A stretch of 64,000 nucleotides of DNA from NCBI RefSeq assembly GCF_000507185.2, contig NZ_AYTM02000002.1, positions 3,131,001-3,195,000 of the forward strand. Reading direction: 5' to 3'. The stretch is from Pseudomonas syringae KCTC 12500. Its GTDB lineage: Bacteria; Pseudomonadota; Gammaproteobacteria; Pseudomonadales; Pseudomonadaceae. The first letter of the stretch is position 1, and every line of letters begins with the position of its first letter. The position numbers and the translations under genes are program-made. Positions 1 to 8,783 of the stretch are shown here, in pieces. The notes under the pieces were generated by a model that saw only the letters and a program-made list of their open reading frames with translations, did no database searches and was not told the DNA's origin.

Positions 1-845
1 GTGCGCTCCAGAGCTTGGGAATATTCCTTGGCCTCTGTTTTCAGATAGGCTTGCAGAAAAGCCTTACGGCCCTCGTCAAACCAGATCACGTCATTAATAC
101 CGGCGTCGGTGATGCGTTTATCGCAGTGCAGGTAGCTGCCATCGAGATTGTCGAGCAGATGCTCAAGGCGATTGGCGTATGGCCCATATTTGTGGGCTAC
201 AAATTTGAGATCCAAGGGGTTCTTTGCGCTTGGCAATTGTTCTATCGAACGCTCCAGAAACCAAGCGAGCTTCTGAATTTCAAGCAGGCTACATTCCATG
301 CCCAAAACCCAGTAACGCCGAACGAGTTCGGCGATGAGTGCACGTGCAGGCGTCAGCTTCTCGACACCGCTGCGCTTCGCGACATTCAGATATTGATCGG
401 TGGGTTCAAAGACAAGTACATCGACATCCAGATCACTCAAGACATCAACAATCTGCTCACGGACCTCTACCCATTTCAAACCGCCATTACCAGCACCGAG
501 AGGTGGAACTGCTACGGATTTGACTTGGTTATCGATCAAAAAGCGGCGCAGGTCCCGTAAGCCTTCAGTTATCCATGCCATCTGCGAGGGGGAACGCCAG
601 TGACGCTTGGTAGGAAAATTCACTATCCAGCGCGGCCCGTCCAGTTCGTTGACTGCCGTTACGTGAACCTTTCCGGTCTCTACCTCACCAGCCTTGCACG
701 CCGCCGAATAGAGGCGGTAGTTTTCGGTGAAGCGCTCCTTGAACATCAGTGCAATGCCTTTTCCCATCACGCCTACCGTGTTCACCGTGTTCACGAGAGC
801 TTCGGTATCTGCTTCCAGCAGATTGCCTTGGGTGAATCTGATCAT
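1..845 (-). CDS. darG: DarG macrodomain antitoxin (3' part off the window edge)
   Basis: DarG removes ADP-ribose from thymidine in DNA and so counteracts DarT. The first 281 codons are present; the rest lies beyond base 1. Residues 1-130 form a macrodomain. The start [19 protein letters not shown] and the loop [15 protein letters not shown] (111-125) fit the DarG class, and a lysine at position 80 (in FPTKRHWR) matches the catalytic Lys80 described for DarG. From about residue 140 comes a helical region typical of full-length DarG, which in the family contributes to DarT binding. The ATG at 845 overlaps the darT stop by 4 bp (ATGA), so toxin and antitoxin are translationally coupled. Identity is seen in the sequence; activity is inferred. 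Confidence 0.93.
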   Translation of the reverse strand, partial: MIRFTQGNLLEADTEALVNTVNTVGVMGKGIALMFKERFTENYRLYSAACKAGEVETGKVHVTAVNELDGPRWIVNFPTKRHWRSPSQMAWITEGLRDLRRFLIDNQVKSVAVPPLGAGNGGLKWVEVREQIVDVLSDLDVDVLVFEPTDQYLNVAKRSGVEKLTPARALIAELVRRYWVLGMECSLLEIQKLAWFLERSIEQLPSAKNPLDLKFVAHKYGPYANRLEHLLDNLDGSYLHCDKRITDAGINDVIWFDEGRKAFLQAYLKTEAKEYSQALER

Positions 846-1486
846 TGGAAATACCATCCCGGGCGCGCGTGGACAGGCAAGGTCAGACCTCTGGCGGCAA
901 CGTCTTGCTCAATACGTTCTTTCGTTGCATCGTCGTAGCACATGATGCCAAGGAGTCCTGTGATCGGTAGGTGATGGTGAATGAGCGCTTCGGCCTGATA
1001 ACGCTCCATCTTACGCGGATCATCAGGATCACGCTTGAAGTCTCGTCTCTGGATTATAGGCCAGTCGATCTGGTCGAGACTCGCCAGCTCGCTATAGTAA
1101 TCGGTCCAGTCAGGATAGGCGTGTGCATTGGTAAAGACGAAAGCCAGGCCAAGCTGCTCAACGAGAGGCAGGCTTGAAACCAGAATTACTATCTCGTCAT
1201 TGCTACGCTGCTGGACGCTCCAACCGGAATGAATATTTTTCATCATCACAGAGAACGGTGTGAAGTAGAAGGGCACGTAGTCGGACAGTACGCCCGCTGG
1301 AGCAATAGGAACATCGCGATTTCGGCGTTTGTTAATCAGGTCAACGTTACCGATGTTCACGTACTGCGGCGCTTGCACGTCGGAGCTGGCGCAATGAAGA
1401 CCGTTGTCCAGAATCCAAGGCAGGTTATCGCGGTGGACGATACGCCAAATTAGAGCTTTTTTTGGATTCAGACTGCTGTACTTCAT
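842..1486 (-). CDS. darT: DarT ssDNA thymidine ADP-ribosyltransferase toxin
   Basis: DarT (DUF4433) transfers ADP-ribose from NAD+ to thymidine in single-stranded DNA, which blocks replication; DarTG pairs act as toxin-antitoxin and anti-phage systems. The 214-aa protein has the whole family layout: NAD-binding start [15 protein letters not shown] with His18, basic KRR at 53-55, the core [19 protein letters not shown] (70-88), and QAEALIHH with the presumed catalytic Glu166. It ends with the family tail GWYF. From memory of the family it is close to the enteropathogenic E. coli DarT (DarTG2 type). It overlaps darG by 4 bp downstream and a second DarT-like gene by 4 bp upstream, so all three should share one mRNA. 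Confidence 0.94.
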   Translation of the reverse strand: MKYSSLNPKKALIWRIVHRDNLPWILDNGLHCASSDVQAPQYVNIGNVDLINKRRNRDVPIAPAGVLSDYVPFYFTPFSVMMKNIHSGWSVQQRSNDEIVILVSSLPLVEQLGLAFVFTNAHAYPDWTDYYSELASLDQIDWPIIQRRDFKRDPDDPRKMERYQAEALIHHHLPITGLLGIMCYDDATKERIEQDVAARGLTLPVHARPGWYFQ

Positions 1487-2064
1487 TTGTGGAACATTCC
1501 GGGATTCACACTGATAGGGATTTTGAGTTTGGCCTCATGCATTTTAGCCGCACAAAGCTCCTCCATCCCATTGTTGGGGACGTAAATTCTGGAAAAATTC
1601 TGGGGAGGTACCGCAGAGGGGGAGAGGCATTCAGCCATGCAAACACTTTTACATGCGGGGTCCAGATAGTCCCGAGAATCCATCAGATCCCAATCTATAT
1701 TTTCAAAACCTTCGTCATAGTCAAGTAACTCGATAGCATCATTGGCAAGCGGATGACGAGGTATGATCTTCCAACGGTTTTGCTTAGCGAATGATCTGTA
1801 CACTGAAATCAGTACGAATTTAGACTGGGGTCTGCTGAGCTGCACTCTCCCATCAAATGGGTTGGAAGCAAACCAATGAAAAGGCACGTAGCAATCAAGG
1901 CCAAGAGCTTTGCGCTTCGTGATTATGTCGTTATCTGCAACGTCAGTGAATTTAGTGAGGCTGGCCCGAGGTTTAAGACCCTCTTTGAAAATCCCATCCA
2001 GATTTTCAACAGAGGTCAAGTGGTAGACAAAAAATTGCTCCTTGATGCTTTTTACTTCCGACAT
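1483..2064 (-). CDS. Divergent DarT-like (DUF4433) ADP-ribosyltransferase, first gene of the operon
   Basis: This 193-aa protein is clearly DarT-like but strongly diverged from the neighbouring DarT. The same landmarks occur in the same order: FFVYHLTSVENLDGIFKEGL with His15, TKRK with Arg51, CYVPFHWFASNPFDG (58-72) in place of [10 protein letters not shown], then DWDLMDSRDYLDP and CMAECL with Glu145 at the catalytic-glutamate position. No key residue is visibly lost, so it may be an active transferase with another base or sequence preference. The ATG at 2064 has an AAGGAG ribosome site about 7 bp upstream, and the stop overlaps the darT start by 4 bp. A second toxin, an accessory factor or a decoy are all possible; the family is certain, the role is not. 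Confidence 0.85.
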   Translation of the reverse strand: MSEVKSIKEQFFVYHLTSVENLDGIFKEGLKPRASLTKFTDVADNDIITKRKALGLDCYVPFHWFASNPFDGRVQLSRPQSKFVLISVYRSFAKQNRWKIIPRHPLANDAIELLDYDEGFENIDWDLMDSRDYLDPACKSVCMAECLSPSAVPPQNFSRIYVPNNGMEELCAAKMHEAKLKIPISVNPGMFHK

Positions 2065-2186
2065 CGTGGTCTCCTTGACCTAAGAATCTGTCTAACAGGC
2101 TTTAGTCCTGATTTTTCTCTAGTACCCTCTTGGGAAGCTGGGTTGGAGTGCTTTGATGCTAATGTGCTATCACTGAGGCTGCAAGT

Positions 2187-2214
2187 GTTATGTGAATATT
2201 GGTCTGCCTGTCAA
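2187..2214 (-). promoter_or_regulatory. Possible sigma70 promoter of the darT-like/darT/darG operon
   Basis: On the minus strand TTGACA (2214-2209) is followed after 16 bp by CATAAC (2192-2187). The -35 is a perfect match and the -10 is 4 of 6. It lies about 120 bp upstream of the first start codon, which leaves a fairly long leader. Prediction only. Confidence 0.4.
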
Positions 2215-2700
2215 AGAGCCAAGAAATCACTTCTCCTTAAGGTAAAATGATGCGGCGTCGGCAGTGGTAATGCTGCGATATGAACTGCCATGATCCACTA
2301 AGCATATTAACTGGTTAGAATTTAATGGCTGACGTCCTTGAGCTCATTTACTGAGAGCGGGTAGGTAGGCTTATGGATAGGCAATGTGTAACGCGGTCAG
2401 TTTCAATAGGCGTGCACTACTGACAAGGCCTGCGCGATCCTAGCTGTTATGAGCCCGGCCAGCTCTGTTTTGTAGGTTGCCTAGCCGCTGCTGATAGGAA
2501 TGAGTTATTTGCAAGAGTTTCTTGGGTGTTTCCTGAGGTGCGCTGTCCGATTTGGTTGGAATAGTCTCGAAATGGGCCGTTGAACTGATCGTATGTATGG
2601 ACAGGCATTGACGTTTCCTTGTGCTTCCAAAGATTTATCTTGTAGGAAGCTGCTTAAAGTAGTGGAGACTCGATCCTCTACGAAAGAAAAAAGCGTCAGA
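2215..2700. other. Gene-free AT-rich stretch next to the DarTG operon
   Basis: No convincing reading frame, tRNA or integrase remnant is visible on either strand between the DarTG operon and the terminator at 2704. Base composition is more AT-rich than the rest of the window, like the operon beside it. It may hold a regulatory leader, a small RNA or eroded sequence brought in with the operon. No attachment-site repeats are visible, but the left end of the island is outside the window. Confidence 0.5.
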
Positions 2701-2703
2701 CAT

Positions 2704-2728
2704 TAAAAAGCCGGCTTGTGGCCGGCTT
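2704..2728 (-). terminator. Rho-independent terminator (minus-strand transcription)
   Basis: AAGCCGGC (2708-2715) pairs with GCCGGCTT (2721-2728) around a 5-nt loop. Read on the minus strand the stem is followed by a T run (complement of 2709-2705). It would end transcripts coming from the repressor gene at 2941-3672. Confidence 0.75.
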
Positions 2729-2808
2729 CTCGTAGGCGGTTCTGATCTATTTTTGATAGACCGCAATCGCCTTCAACAGATGCGCCTCTTGAAGAAGCGC
2801 GAATAGGC

Positions 2809-2837
2809 AACGGGGCAAACGGATCACATGCCCCGTT
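2809..2837 (-). terminator. Hairpin downstream of the repressor gene
   Basis: AACGGGGCA (2809-2817) and TGCCCCGTT (2829-2837) form a perfect 9-bp stem with an 11-nt loop, about 100 bp past the repressor stop. There is no T run, so it may be an attenuating or mRNA-stabilising hairpin rather than the main terminator. Confidence 0.4.
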
Positions 2838-2940
2838 CAAGCACCGCATCGCATGAGTGCGTCAGGTGCTCTGGATGGCGAACAGGATACTGAACTTCGC
2901 CTTCCATGCCCAGCCCGAATGCTTTTCAGCCGTAAACACC

Positions 2941-3672
2941 TCATAACAGCAGCATGGCATTGCGTCGGCTGTTCAGTGTCGACCACCAGAATATCCAGCC
3001 CAGAATCCGTATTTTCTCCCGGTCGATGTCTTCGGCGCTGAACAGTTCGTCCGGGTATTCGGCGTCGTTGTGGCTGCGCAGGCGCAGGCCGCCGTTGGGC
3101 AGGCGGTAGAGGTAGCGGACGCGCAGGATGCCGCCGTGTTCGAGGGCGTAGATTTCGCCGTCGATGACCTGGGTCAGTTCGCGGTCGACGCCGAGGATCG
3201 AGCCGTCCTGGATCTTGTCGGCCATGCTGTTGCCGACCATGGCGACGCACATGCAGTTTTTCGGGTCGATGCCCATGTTCTGCAGGACTTGCAGGGGCAG
3301 GCGGATTTTCTGTCCGGGGGCTTCGGCGAGGACGGTCTTGCCGACGCCGTGGGTGGATTCGGCTTCCATGAAGATCTGGATTTCCACGTCGCCGCGCGAC
3401 ACGTTTCTGGCCTGATGAATGATGACGCGGGTATCGCCGCCAGTGTTTTCATTGGCGCATTCGTTAGGGTGTTTGGGGCCTTCGCCGGTGCGCAGCCAGC
3501 GGGCGTTGACGGTCAACAGTTCAGCCACCTCGTCAATCCGCGCCATGGGCACGCCGCGCTTGAACCAGTTATTGACGTGTTGCGGCGTGATTTTGCGGTT
3601 GGCGGCAAAATCAGTCGCTGTGAGATGGCACTCCCGAAGGAGGATGCGGAGTCGATCACCTGATGTATTCAT
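2941..3672 (-). CDS. LexA/CI-like repressor (XRE-type HTH + S24 peptidase fold)
   Basis: A 243-aa DNA-binding repressor. The N-terminal helix-turn-helix spans about residues 8-62, with the recognition region ITPQHVNNWFKRGVPMARI. A linker leads to an S24 (LexA/UmuD/CI) domain at about 115-228. The nucleophile motif is visible as VGNSM with Ser149. Where LexA has the general-base lysine in a V-K-R-L context, this protein reads V-R-Y-L, so the lysine seems replaced by Arg186 and self-cleavage may be lost or altered. Such repressors control prophages, tailocins and damage responses, but no phage structural genes lie nearby, so it may act elsewhere or be a domesticated regulator. Start at 3672; candidate operators lie just upstream. 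Confidence 0.85.
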   Translation of the reverse strand: MNTSGDRLRILLRECHLTATDFAANRKITPQHVNNWFKRGVPMARIDEVAELLTVNARWLRTGEGPKHPNECANENTGGDTRVIIHQARNVSRGDVEIQIFMEAESTHGVGKTVLAEAPGQKIRLPLQVLQNMGIDPKNCMCVAMVGNSMADKIQDGSILGVDRELTQVIDGEIYALEHGGILRVRYLYRLPNGGLRLRSHNDAEYPDELFSAEDIDREKIRILGWIFWWSTLNSRRNAMLLL

Positions 3673-3701
3673 AGTGGCGAAGTCTACGGGCGTCGCCTGG
3701 G

Positions 3702-3837
3702 CGTTTAAATGAACGAGGTGTTGACGTCGACGTTATCCCAGGGTGGGCGTGGCTATCCGGACTACGGATGGAATGAATGTCGTGTAGGTGGATTCCGTAA
3801 TAGCGCTTTTGGCACTAAACGAGGTATTGCGCGTTTA
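3702..3837. promoter_or_regulatory. Candidate repressor operators upstream of the LexA/CI-like gene
   Basis: In the 350-bp gap before the repressor, the 12-mer AACGAGGTRTTG occurs twice (3712-3723 and 3818-3829), each time next to CGTTTA-type half-sites. The half-sites form imperfect dyads: CGTT-N6-AACG at 3702-3715 and TAAACG-N10-CGTTTA at 3816-3837. The first sits about 30 bp from the start codon, where an autoregulatory operator is expected. Repeats are seen directly; binding is inferred. The rest of the gap (3673-4012) shows no gene. Confidence 0.45.
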
Positions 3838-3979
3838 CCCCCGCTATACGGGCATTAACGAACTGTTGATTGAATGTCTAAAAGCCGGGCGCATTTTTAA
3901 ACGTGCGTGCTGCAAAAAAGATGGATTGGGTTTCAGCGAGCGAGGTGTGCGGGGAGGTGCAGCGAGGAGGGGGAAGCGT

Positions 3980-4012
3980 GTTTCAGGGCACGGGTGTGGC
4001 GTGCCCTGAAAC
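3980..4012 (-). terminator. Strong hairpin just after ppa
   Basis: GTTTCAGGGCACG (3980-3992) and CGTGCCCTGAAAC (4000-4012) form a perfect 13-bp stem with a 7-nt loop, 12 bp beyond the ppa stop. A T run is lacking on the minus strand, but position and strength suggest a terminator or 3'-end-protecting hairpin. Confidence 0.6.
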
Positions 4013-4024
4013 GCCAATCGATGA

Positions 4025-4552
4025 TCAGCCTTTGTACGCTGCAACCGATTTGGTGATCTCGGCACGGGCAGCGTCAGCATTGCCCCAACCTTCGATCTTC
4101 ACCCATTTGCCTTTTTCGAGATCCTTGTAGTTCTCGAAGAAGTGCTTGATCTGCTCAAGCAGCAGCGGCGGCAGGTCGGTGTACTCTTTCACGTCGACGT
4201 ACAGCTGGGACAGCTTGTCGTGTGGCACTGCGATAACTTTGGCATCGCCGCCGCCGTCGTCAGTCATGTGCAGGATGCCGACCGGGCGTGCGCGGATAAC
4301 CGAACCTGGGGTAACGGGGTATGGGGTTACCACCAGCACGTCCAGCGGGTCGCCGTCGTCAGCCAGGGTGTTGGGGATGAAACCGTAGTTGGCCGGGTAG
4401 AACATTGGGGTGGCCATGAAACGGTCAACGAACAGGCAATCGGAATCTTTGTCGATTTCGTATTTGATCGGCGCGTGGTTGGCCGGGATTTCGATGGCGA
4501 CGTAGATGTCGTTCGGCAGGTCTTTACCAGCCGGAATCTTGCTGTAGCTCAT
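4025..4552 (-). CDS. ppa: Inorganic pyrophosphatase
   Basis: Soluble family I pyrophosphatase, 175 aa, the usual bacterial length. It hydrolyses pyrophosphate to two phosphates in the cytoplasm and so pulls DNA, RNA and protein synthesis forward. The start [18 protein letters not shown] and the PPase signature [10 protein letters not shown] (65-74, metal-binding aspartates 66, 68 and 71) are unmistakable, followed by the KWVKIEGW segment near the C-terminus. It is a single-gene unit: a strong hairpin follows the stop, and mtfA ends 110 bp upstream. Nothing is odd about the gene. Confidence 0.98.
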   Translation of the reverse strand: MSYSKIPAGKDLPNDIYVAIEIPANHAPIKYEIDKDSDCLFVDRFMATPMFYPANYGFIPNTLADDGDPLDVLVVTPYPVTPGSVIRARPVGILHMTDDGGGDAKVIAVPHDKLSQLYVDVKEYTDLPPLLLEQIKHFFENYKDLEKGKWVKIEGWGNADAARAEITKSVAAYKG

Positions 4553-4662
4553 TGGGCATTGCCCCCCTGGTTGAACAGACAGATTGTGGCGCGAACCGCC
4601 ATAAAGTGGTCCGGATTATAGGCATATTCTGTTTTGGTTGCCACGCATGGCCTTGGAGGCCG

Positions 4663-5472
4663 TCAGCTGTCCCGGTAAGCCGGGTCCTGTTGACGCAGCA
4701 GGTCAAGCCGCGCCAGGGTGTCCTGACGGTAGAACGCTTTCAGTTGTTCGTAGACGGCCAGGTAACTGCCGTGCAGCAGGTCGGGCGCGCTGAAGAAGTA
4801 TTCGCTGGTCACGGCGAAGAACTCGGCGGGGTCTTCGGCGGCATAGGGATCAATGGCGGGTTCGGCGTCGGGGTTATGGTCCAGTTGCCGGTTGAGATCA
4901 TCGAACGCGCTTTGCATGACGCGAGCCCATTCGGTCACCTGCATGTCGCTGTGCAGCGGCGGCAGGCCATTGGCGTCGCCGTTGAGCATGTCGAGCTTGT
5001 GGGCCAGTTCATGGATCACCAGGTTGTAGCCATCCCAGCCGCCGCTGCTCAATACGCCGGGCCAGGCCAGAATCACCGGGCCCTGCAGCCAGGCTTCGCC
5101 GCTGTGCTCGCCATCCCACTCGTGTTCGACGCCGCTGGCATCGCGATGGCGCTGCGGGCTGACGAAGTCGTCGGGGTACAACACGATTTCATGAAAACCC
5201 TGATACCAGTTCAGTTCGCCCAGGTTCAGCAGTGGTAGCTGCGCCTGGGCGGCGAGAAACAGCCGCTGCTCGTCATCCAGATCAACGCCCGGCAGCGCGC
5301 TGAGGTGTTTGTCATGCAGAAACAACACGCAGGCGTCACGCAGTTGCGCGTGTTGCACGCTGCTCAGGCCATCGAGGATCGGCAGACGTGCGCAGACGTT
5401 CTGCCATAGTTCTTCAGCAACTGGGTGTCGGGCCAGCGTGCGCTGCCTGCGCCAGTGGCTGAATGACCACAT
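4663..5472 (-). CDS. mtfA: M90 family zinc peptidase, MtfA-like
   Basis: A 269-aa member of the MtfA (YeeI) family. In E. coli MtfA is a zinc metallopeptidase that binds the repressor Mlc (DgsA) and so modulates glucose PTS expression; Pseudomonas lacks that glucose PTS circuit, so the substrate here is unknown. The gluzincin motif HELAHKLD (His154, Glu155, His158) is present, with Glu217 in DPAEFFAV as likely third zinc ligand. No signal peptide is seen, so it should be cytoplasmic. The DedA gene ends only 3 bp downstream of this gene's start region, so the two are probably co-transcribed. Confidence 0.92.
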   Translation of the reverse strand: MWSFSHWRRQRTLARHPVAEELWQNVCARLPILDGLSSVQHAQLRDACVLFLHDKHLSALPGVDLDDEQRLFLAAQAQLPLLNLGELNWYQGFHEIVLYPDDFVSPQRHRDASGVEHEWDGEHSGEAWLQGPVILAWPGVLSSGGWDGYNLVIHELAHKLDMLNGDANGLPPLHSDMQVTEWARVMQSAFDDLNRQLDHNPDAEPAIDPYAAEDPAEFFAVTSEYFFSAPDLLHGSYLAVYEQLKAFYRQDTLARLDLLRQQDPAYRDS

Positions 5473-5475
5473 GAT

Positions 5476-6123
5476 TCAGCGCGCGTCGACCGGACGCGCG
5501 GTGCGGCTGCGCACCACGCCGATGACCATAGGCACTAGTGACAGCAGGATGATTGCCAGTACCAGAAAGGTCAGGTTGTGCTTGATGAATGGCACGTTGC
5601 CGAAGAAGAAGCCCAGGGTCACCAGGCTACCGACCCACAGCACCGAGCCCAGCACGCTGAAGCCCACGAAGCGCGGATAGGACATCCTGCCGACGCCCGC
5701 GACGAAGGGCGCAAAGGTGCGGATGATCGGCAGGAAGCGCGCGAGCGTGACGGTTTTGCCGCCGTGGCGTGCGTAGAAATCCTGGGTGCGCAGCAGGTAG
5801 TCGCGGCGGAAGATTCGCGATGACGAGTTGCTGAACAGTTTTTCGCCAACCGTGCGGCCGATTACGTAGTTGGTGCTGTCGCCCAAGATCGCTGCGAGCA
5901 TCAACAAACCGGCCAGAAGGACCGGGTCCATGCCGCCACCGGCAGCCACGGCGCCGGCGATGAACAGCAGCGAGTCACCCGGCAGGAAGGGCATGATCAC
6001 CAGTCCGGTCTCGCAGAAAATCACCAGAAACAGGATCGCGTAGACCCATGTGCCGTAGTTGGTCACCAACAGGTCAAGGTAAACGTCGAGATGCAGAATA
6101 AGGTCGAGCGGGTTGAATTCCAT
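5476..6123 (-). CDS. DedA family inner-membrane protein
   Basis: A 215-aa polytopic membrane protein of the DedA (SNARE-associated/VTT) family. DedA proteins support membrane homeostasis and are linked to lipid scrambling of undecaprenyl phosphate and to proton-motive-force maintenance. Visible family marks are the acidic Glu38 and PGDS (48-51) in the first re-entrant segment, GDSTNYVIGR, and the arginine motif RFLPIIRTFAPF with Arg129 and Arg135. It lies directly upstream of mtfA on the same strand with only 3 bp between them. The ~240-bp gap upstream (6124-6365) carries no gene. Confidence 0.93.
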   Translation of the reverse strand: MEFNPLDLILHLDVYLDLLVTNYGTWVYAILFLVIFCETGLVIMPFLPGDSLLFIAGAVAAGGGMDPVLLAGLLMLAAILGDSTNYVIGRTVGEKLFSNSSSRIFRRDYLLRTQDFYARHGGKTVTLARFLPIIRTFAPFVAGVGRMSYPRFVGFSVLGSVLWVGSLVTLGFFFGNVPFIKHNLTFLVLAIILLSLVPMVIGVVRSRTARPVDAR

Positions 6124-6365
6124 TAAGGCACCTGAGGCGAGAACCCTGTCCGGGGTCGCATGCGGAAGAAACGACTGCGCGGCATTATAGAAGCAGAATG
6201 CGCAGAAGGGGCTTCGGAATAAGCGGCGGGGTTGAATGGGGTGTGAGCGGTATAGCTTTGAGGAGGGAAGAGCAGTCCGCAGTGTTCATCCGCGCTTATG
6301 CCGCAAGCCGGGATGATTACGCGAATCTGCCCGGCGGCTGTGAACGGCATAAGCCAGTGTGGAGC

Positions 6366-7229
6366 CTAGTGTGGCGCGTCAGGGCCGTCCAGCAGGAAGT
6401 TGCCGATGGGTTTGTCTGAATGCTCGTCAGTGCCGTCTGATTCCAGTGTCTGCAGTTCCGCCTCGTCTTTCAGGTTGACCCCGGAAATCTGCCGTCTGCA
6501 GGCCTCGCGCATCAGGTACAGCAGCCGATGAGCGGCCATGCCGTAGCTCAAGCCTTCCAGGCGCACATTGGAAATACAGTTGCGGTGCGCATCGTTCAGC
6601 CCGACCTTTGGCGCGTAAGTGAAGTACAGGCCCAGGCTGTCCGGGGAGCTGAGACCGGGGCGTTCGCCGATCAGAATGACCACCATCTTCGCACCGAGCA
6701 GTTCGCCGACCTCATCGGCCACGGCGACGCGGCCCTGTTCGACCATGATCACTGGCGACAGCGACCAGCCCTCGGCGCTGGCCTGTTCTTCCAGGCGAAT
6801 GAGGAAAGGCACCGCATGTCGATGCACCGCCAGGGCGGACAGGCCGTCAGCGACCACTACCGCCAGATCGAGACCGCCCGGATGAGCCGCGGCGTAGTCG
6901 CGCAACGTCTGCGCTGATTCGTCATTAAGGCGACGGCCCAGGTCCGGGCGCTGCAGGTAGCTGTCCCGGTCGGCGGCGGCGCTGTGCAGCAGCAGGGTTT
7001 CACGACCCTTTTCCGTCAGTTGTGCGCTGATCGCGGCATGGTCGAAGGCCAGATGCACCGCGTCGCGTGCCTGCGCATGGGCGGCTTGAAAGTCCAGTTG
7101 CGCAGAGGTCGGCAGGCTGGTGCCGGTACGTCCCAGCGCAATGCGCGCAGGGGTCAGGCGGCGCAGTTCCAGCCAGGGATTGGCGGGGGCGGCGCTGTCT
7201 TGTAGTTCGTTCATCGGCTCGTCACTCAT
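6366..7229 (-). CDS. eutC: Ethanolamine ammonia-lyase small subunit
   Basis: Small (light) subunit of the adenosylcobalamin-dependent ethanolamine ammonia-lyase, which splits ethanolamine to acetaldehyde and ammonia together with EutB. The 287-aa protein starts with [20 protein letters not shown], typical of EutC, and keeps the conserved [20 protein letters not shown] stretch and the basic NCISNVR region. It overlaps eutB by 4 bp, as expected for subunits made in equal amounts. No microcompartment shell genes accompany the pair, matching the simple cytosolic Pseudomonas version that uses ethanolamine as nitrogen and carbon source. Confidence 0.97.
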   Translation of the reverse strand: MSDEPMNELQDSAAPANPWLELRRLTPARIALGRTGTSLPTSAQLDFQAAHAQARDAVHLAFDHAAISAQLTEKGRETLLLHSAAADRDSYLQRPDLGRRLNDESAQTLRDYAAAHPGGLDLAVVVADGLSALAVHRHAVPFLIRLEEQASAEGWSLSPVIMVEQGRVAVADEVGELLGAKMVVILIGERPGLSSPDSLGLYFTYAPKVGLNDAHRNCISNVRLEGLSYGMAAHRLLYLMREACRRQISGVNLKDEAELQTLESDGTDEHSDKPIGNFLLDGPDAPH

Positions 7230-8620
7230 GCTAGATGCGCCAGCGCCTGACGGAAGGCTGGCGGCAGGCTGTCGCCGAAGCGCACACGGCCGTCGGCCTG
7301 GGTGAAGATGCCCATTTTTTCCAGCCAGGCTTCGTATTCCGGCGCAGGACGCAGGCCCAGGCTTTGCCTGGCGTACAGCGCGTCGTGGAACGAGGTGGTC
7401 TGGTAGTTGAGCATGATGTCGTCGGAGCCGGGGATGCCCATGATGAAGTTGATCCCCGCGACGCCCAGCAGGGTCAGCAGGGTGTCCATGTCGTCCTGAT
7501 CGGCCTCTGCGTGGTTGGTGTAGCAGATGTCACAGCCCATCGGCACGCCCAGCAGCTTGCCGCAGAAGTGATCCTCCAGACCGGCACGGATGATCTGTTT
7601 GCCGTTGTACAGGTACTCGGGGCCGATGAAACCGACCACGGTGTTGACCAGAAACGGATTGAAATGCCGGGCGACGGCGTAGGCGCGGGTCTCGCAGGTC
7701 TGCTGGTCGACGCCATGATGCGCGTTGGCCGACAGCGCGCTGCCTTGCCCAGTCTCGAAATACATCAGGTTTTGCCCGAGGGTGCCGCGGTTCAGGCTCA
7801 GACCCGCCTCATAGCCTTCCTGCAACAGCTTGAGGCTGATGCCGAAGCTGGCGTTGGCGGCCTCAGTGCCGGTGATCGACTGAAACACCAGGTCGACCGG
7901 CACGCCACGGTTGATCACCTCAATGGAGGTGGTGACGTGGGTCAGCACGCAGGACTGGGTCGGGATTTCGTAGCGCTGGACAATGGCGTCGAGCATTTCC
8001 AGCAAGGCGACGATGGACGAGGTGCTGTCGGTGGCCGGGTTGATGCCGATCATGGCATCGCCATTGCCGTACAGCAGACCGTCGAGCACGCTGGCGGCAA
8101 TGCCGGACGGGTCGTCGGTGGGGTGATTGGGTTGCAGGCGTGTCGACAGCCGGCCGCGCAGGCCCATGGTGTTACGGAAACGCGTGACCACGCGGATTTT
8201 CTGCGCCACCAGCACCAGATCCTGCACGCGCATGATCTTTGAAACGGCAGCGGCCATTTCCGGGTTCAGGCCGGGTGCCAGCGCGCGCAGACTGGTTTCG
8301 TCGGCCTTGTCGCTGAGCAGCCAGTCGCGAAAGCCGCCGACTGTCAGATGACTGACCGGGGCAAACGCCAGTTTGTCGTGGGTGTCGATGATCAGCCGGG
8401 TGACTTCGTCCTGTTCGTAAGGGATCAGGGCTTCTTCAAGAAAGTGCTTGAGCGGAATGTTCGCCAGCGCCATCTGCGCAGCGACTCGCTCGCCGTCGTT
8501 CTGCGCCGCGACTTCGGCCAGATAATCACCGGAGCGCGCAGGACTGGCCTTGGCCATGACTTCTTTGAGGCTGTCGAAGCGGTACGTCTGCGCTCCGACA
8601 GAGTGGGAAAAGCTCGCCAT
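7226..8620 (-). CDS. eutB: Ethanolamine ammonia-lyase large subunit
   Basis: Catalytic TIM-barrel (heavy) subunit of ethanolamine ammonia-lyase, 464 aa, full length. Recognised by [20 protein letters not shown] (substrate region), [19 protein letters not shown] and the late [16 protein letters not shown] segment. It binds ethanolamine and the adenosyl end of cobalamin and forms a complex with EutC. The ATG at 8620 has GGAG about 9 bp upstream. The acetaldehyde made should be oxidised by the ExaC-type dehydrogenase encoded upstream on the same strand, although 430 bp with a palindrome and a REP element lie between them. No permease or eut regulator is in the window. Confidence 0.97.
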   Translation of the reverse strand: MASFSHSVGAQTYRFDSLKEVMAKASPARSGDYLAEVAAQNDGERVAAQMALANIPLKHFLEEALIPYEQDEVTRLIIDTHDKLAFAPVSHLTVGGFRDWLLSDKADETSLRALAPGLNPEMAAAVSKIMRVQDLVLVAQKIRVVTRFRNTMGLRGRLSTRLQPNHPTDDPSGIAASVLDGLLYGNGDAMIGINPATDSTSSIVALLEMLDAIVQRYEIPTQSCVLTHVTTSIEVINRGVPVDLVFQSITGTEAANASFGISLKLLQEGYEAGLSLNRGTLGQNLMYFETGQGSALSANAHHGVDQQTCETRAYAVARHFNPFLVNTVVGFIGPEYLYNGKQIIRAGLEDHFCGKLLGVPMGCDICYTNHAEADQDDMDTLLTLLGVAGINFIMGIPGSDDIMLNYQTTSFHDALYARQSLGLRPAPEYEAWLEKMGIFTQADGRVRFGDSLPPAFRQALAHLA

Positions 8621-8783
8621 ACAGATTCTCCATGACGTCGCGCTGCTTGCGTCGGACGTAGTCTTTCGCTGAGCCGGGTACGTCCCGGTTCAAACGACTG
8701 TGGGAAGCGATGCAAGCAATTAATACTCCATCCTGACCGGGAGTGCGAGTTTGCAGGCGTAAGCGGATTAGTCCAGGGCAGGA

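Noticed and set aside
1876..2250. Open frame on the plus strand opposite the start of the DarT-like gene.
   Set aside because: Overlaps a better-supported minus-strand gene and shows no family features or ribosome site.
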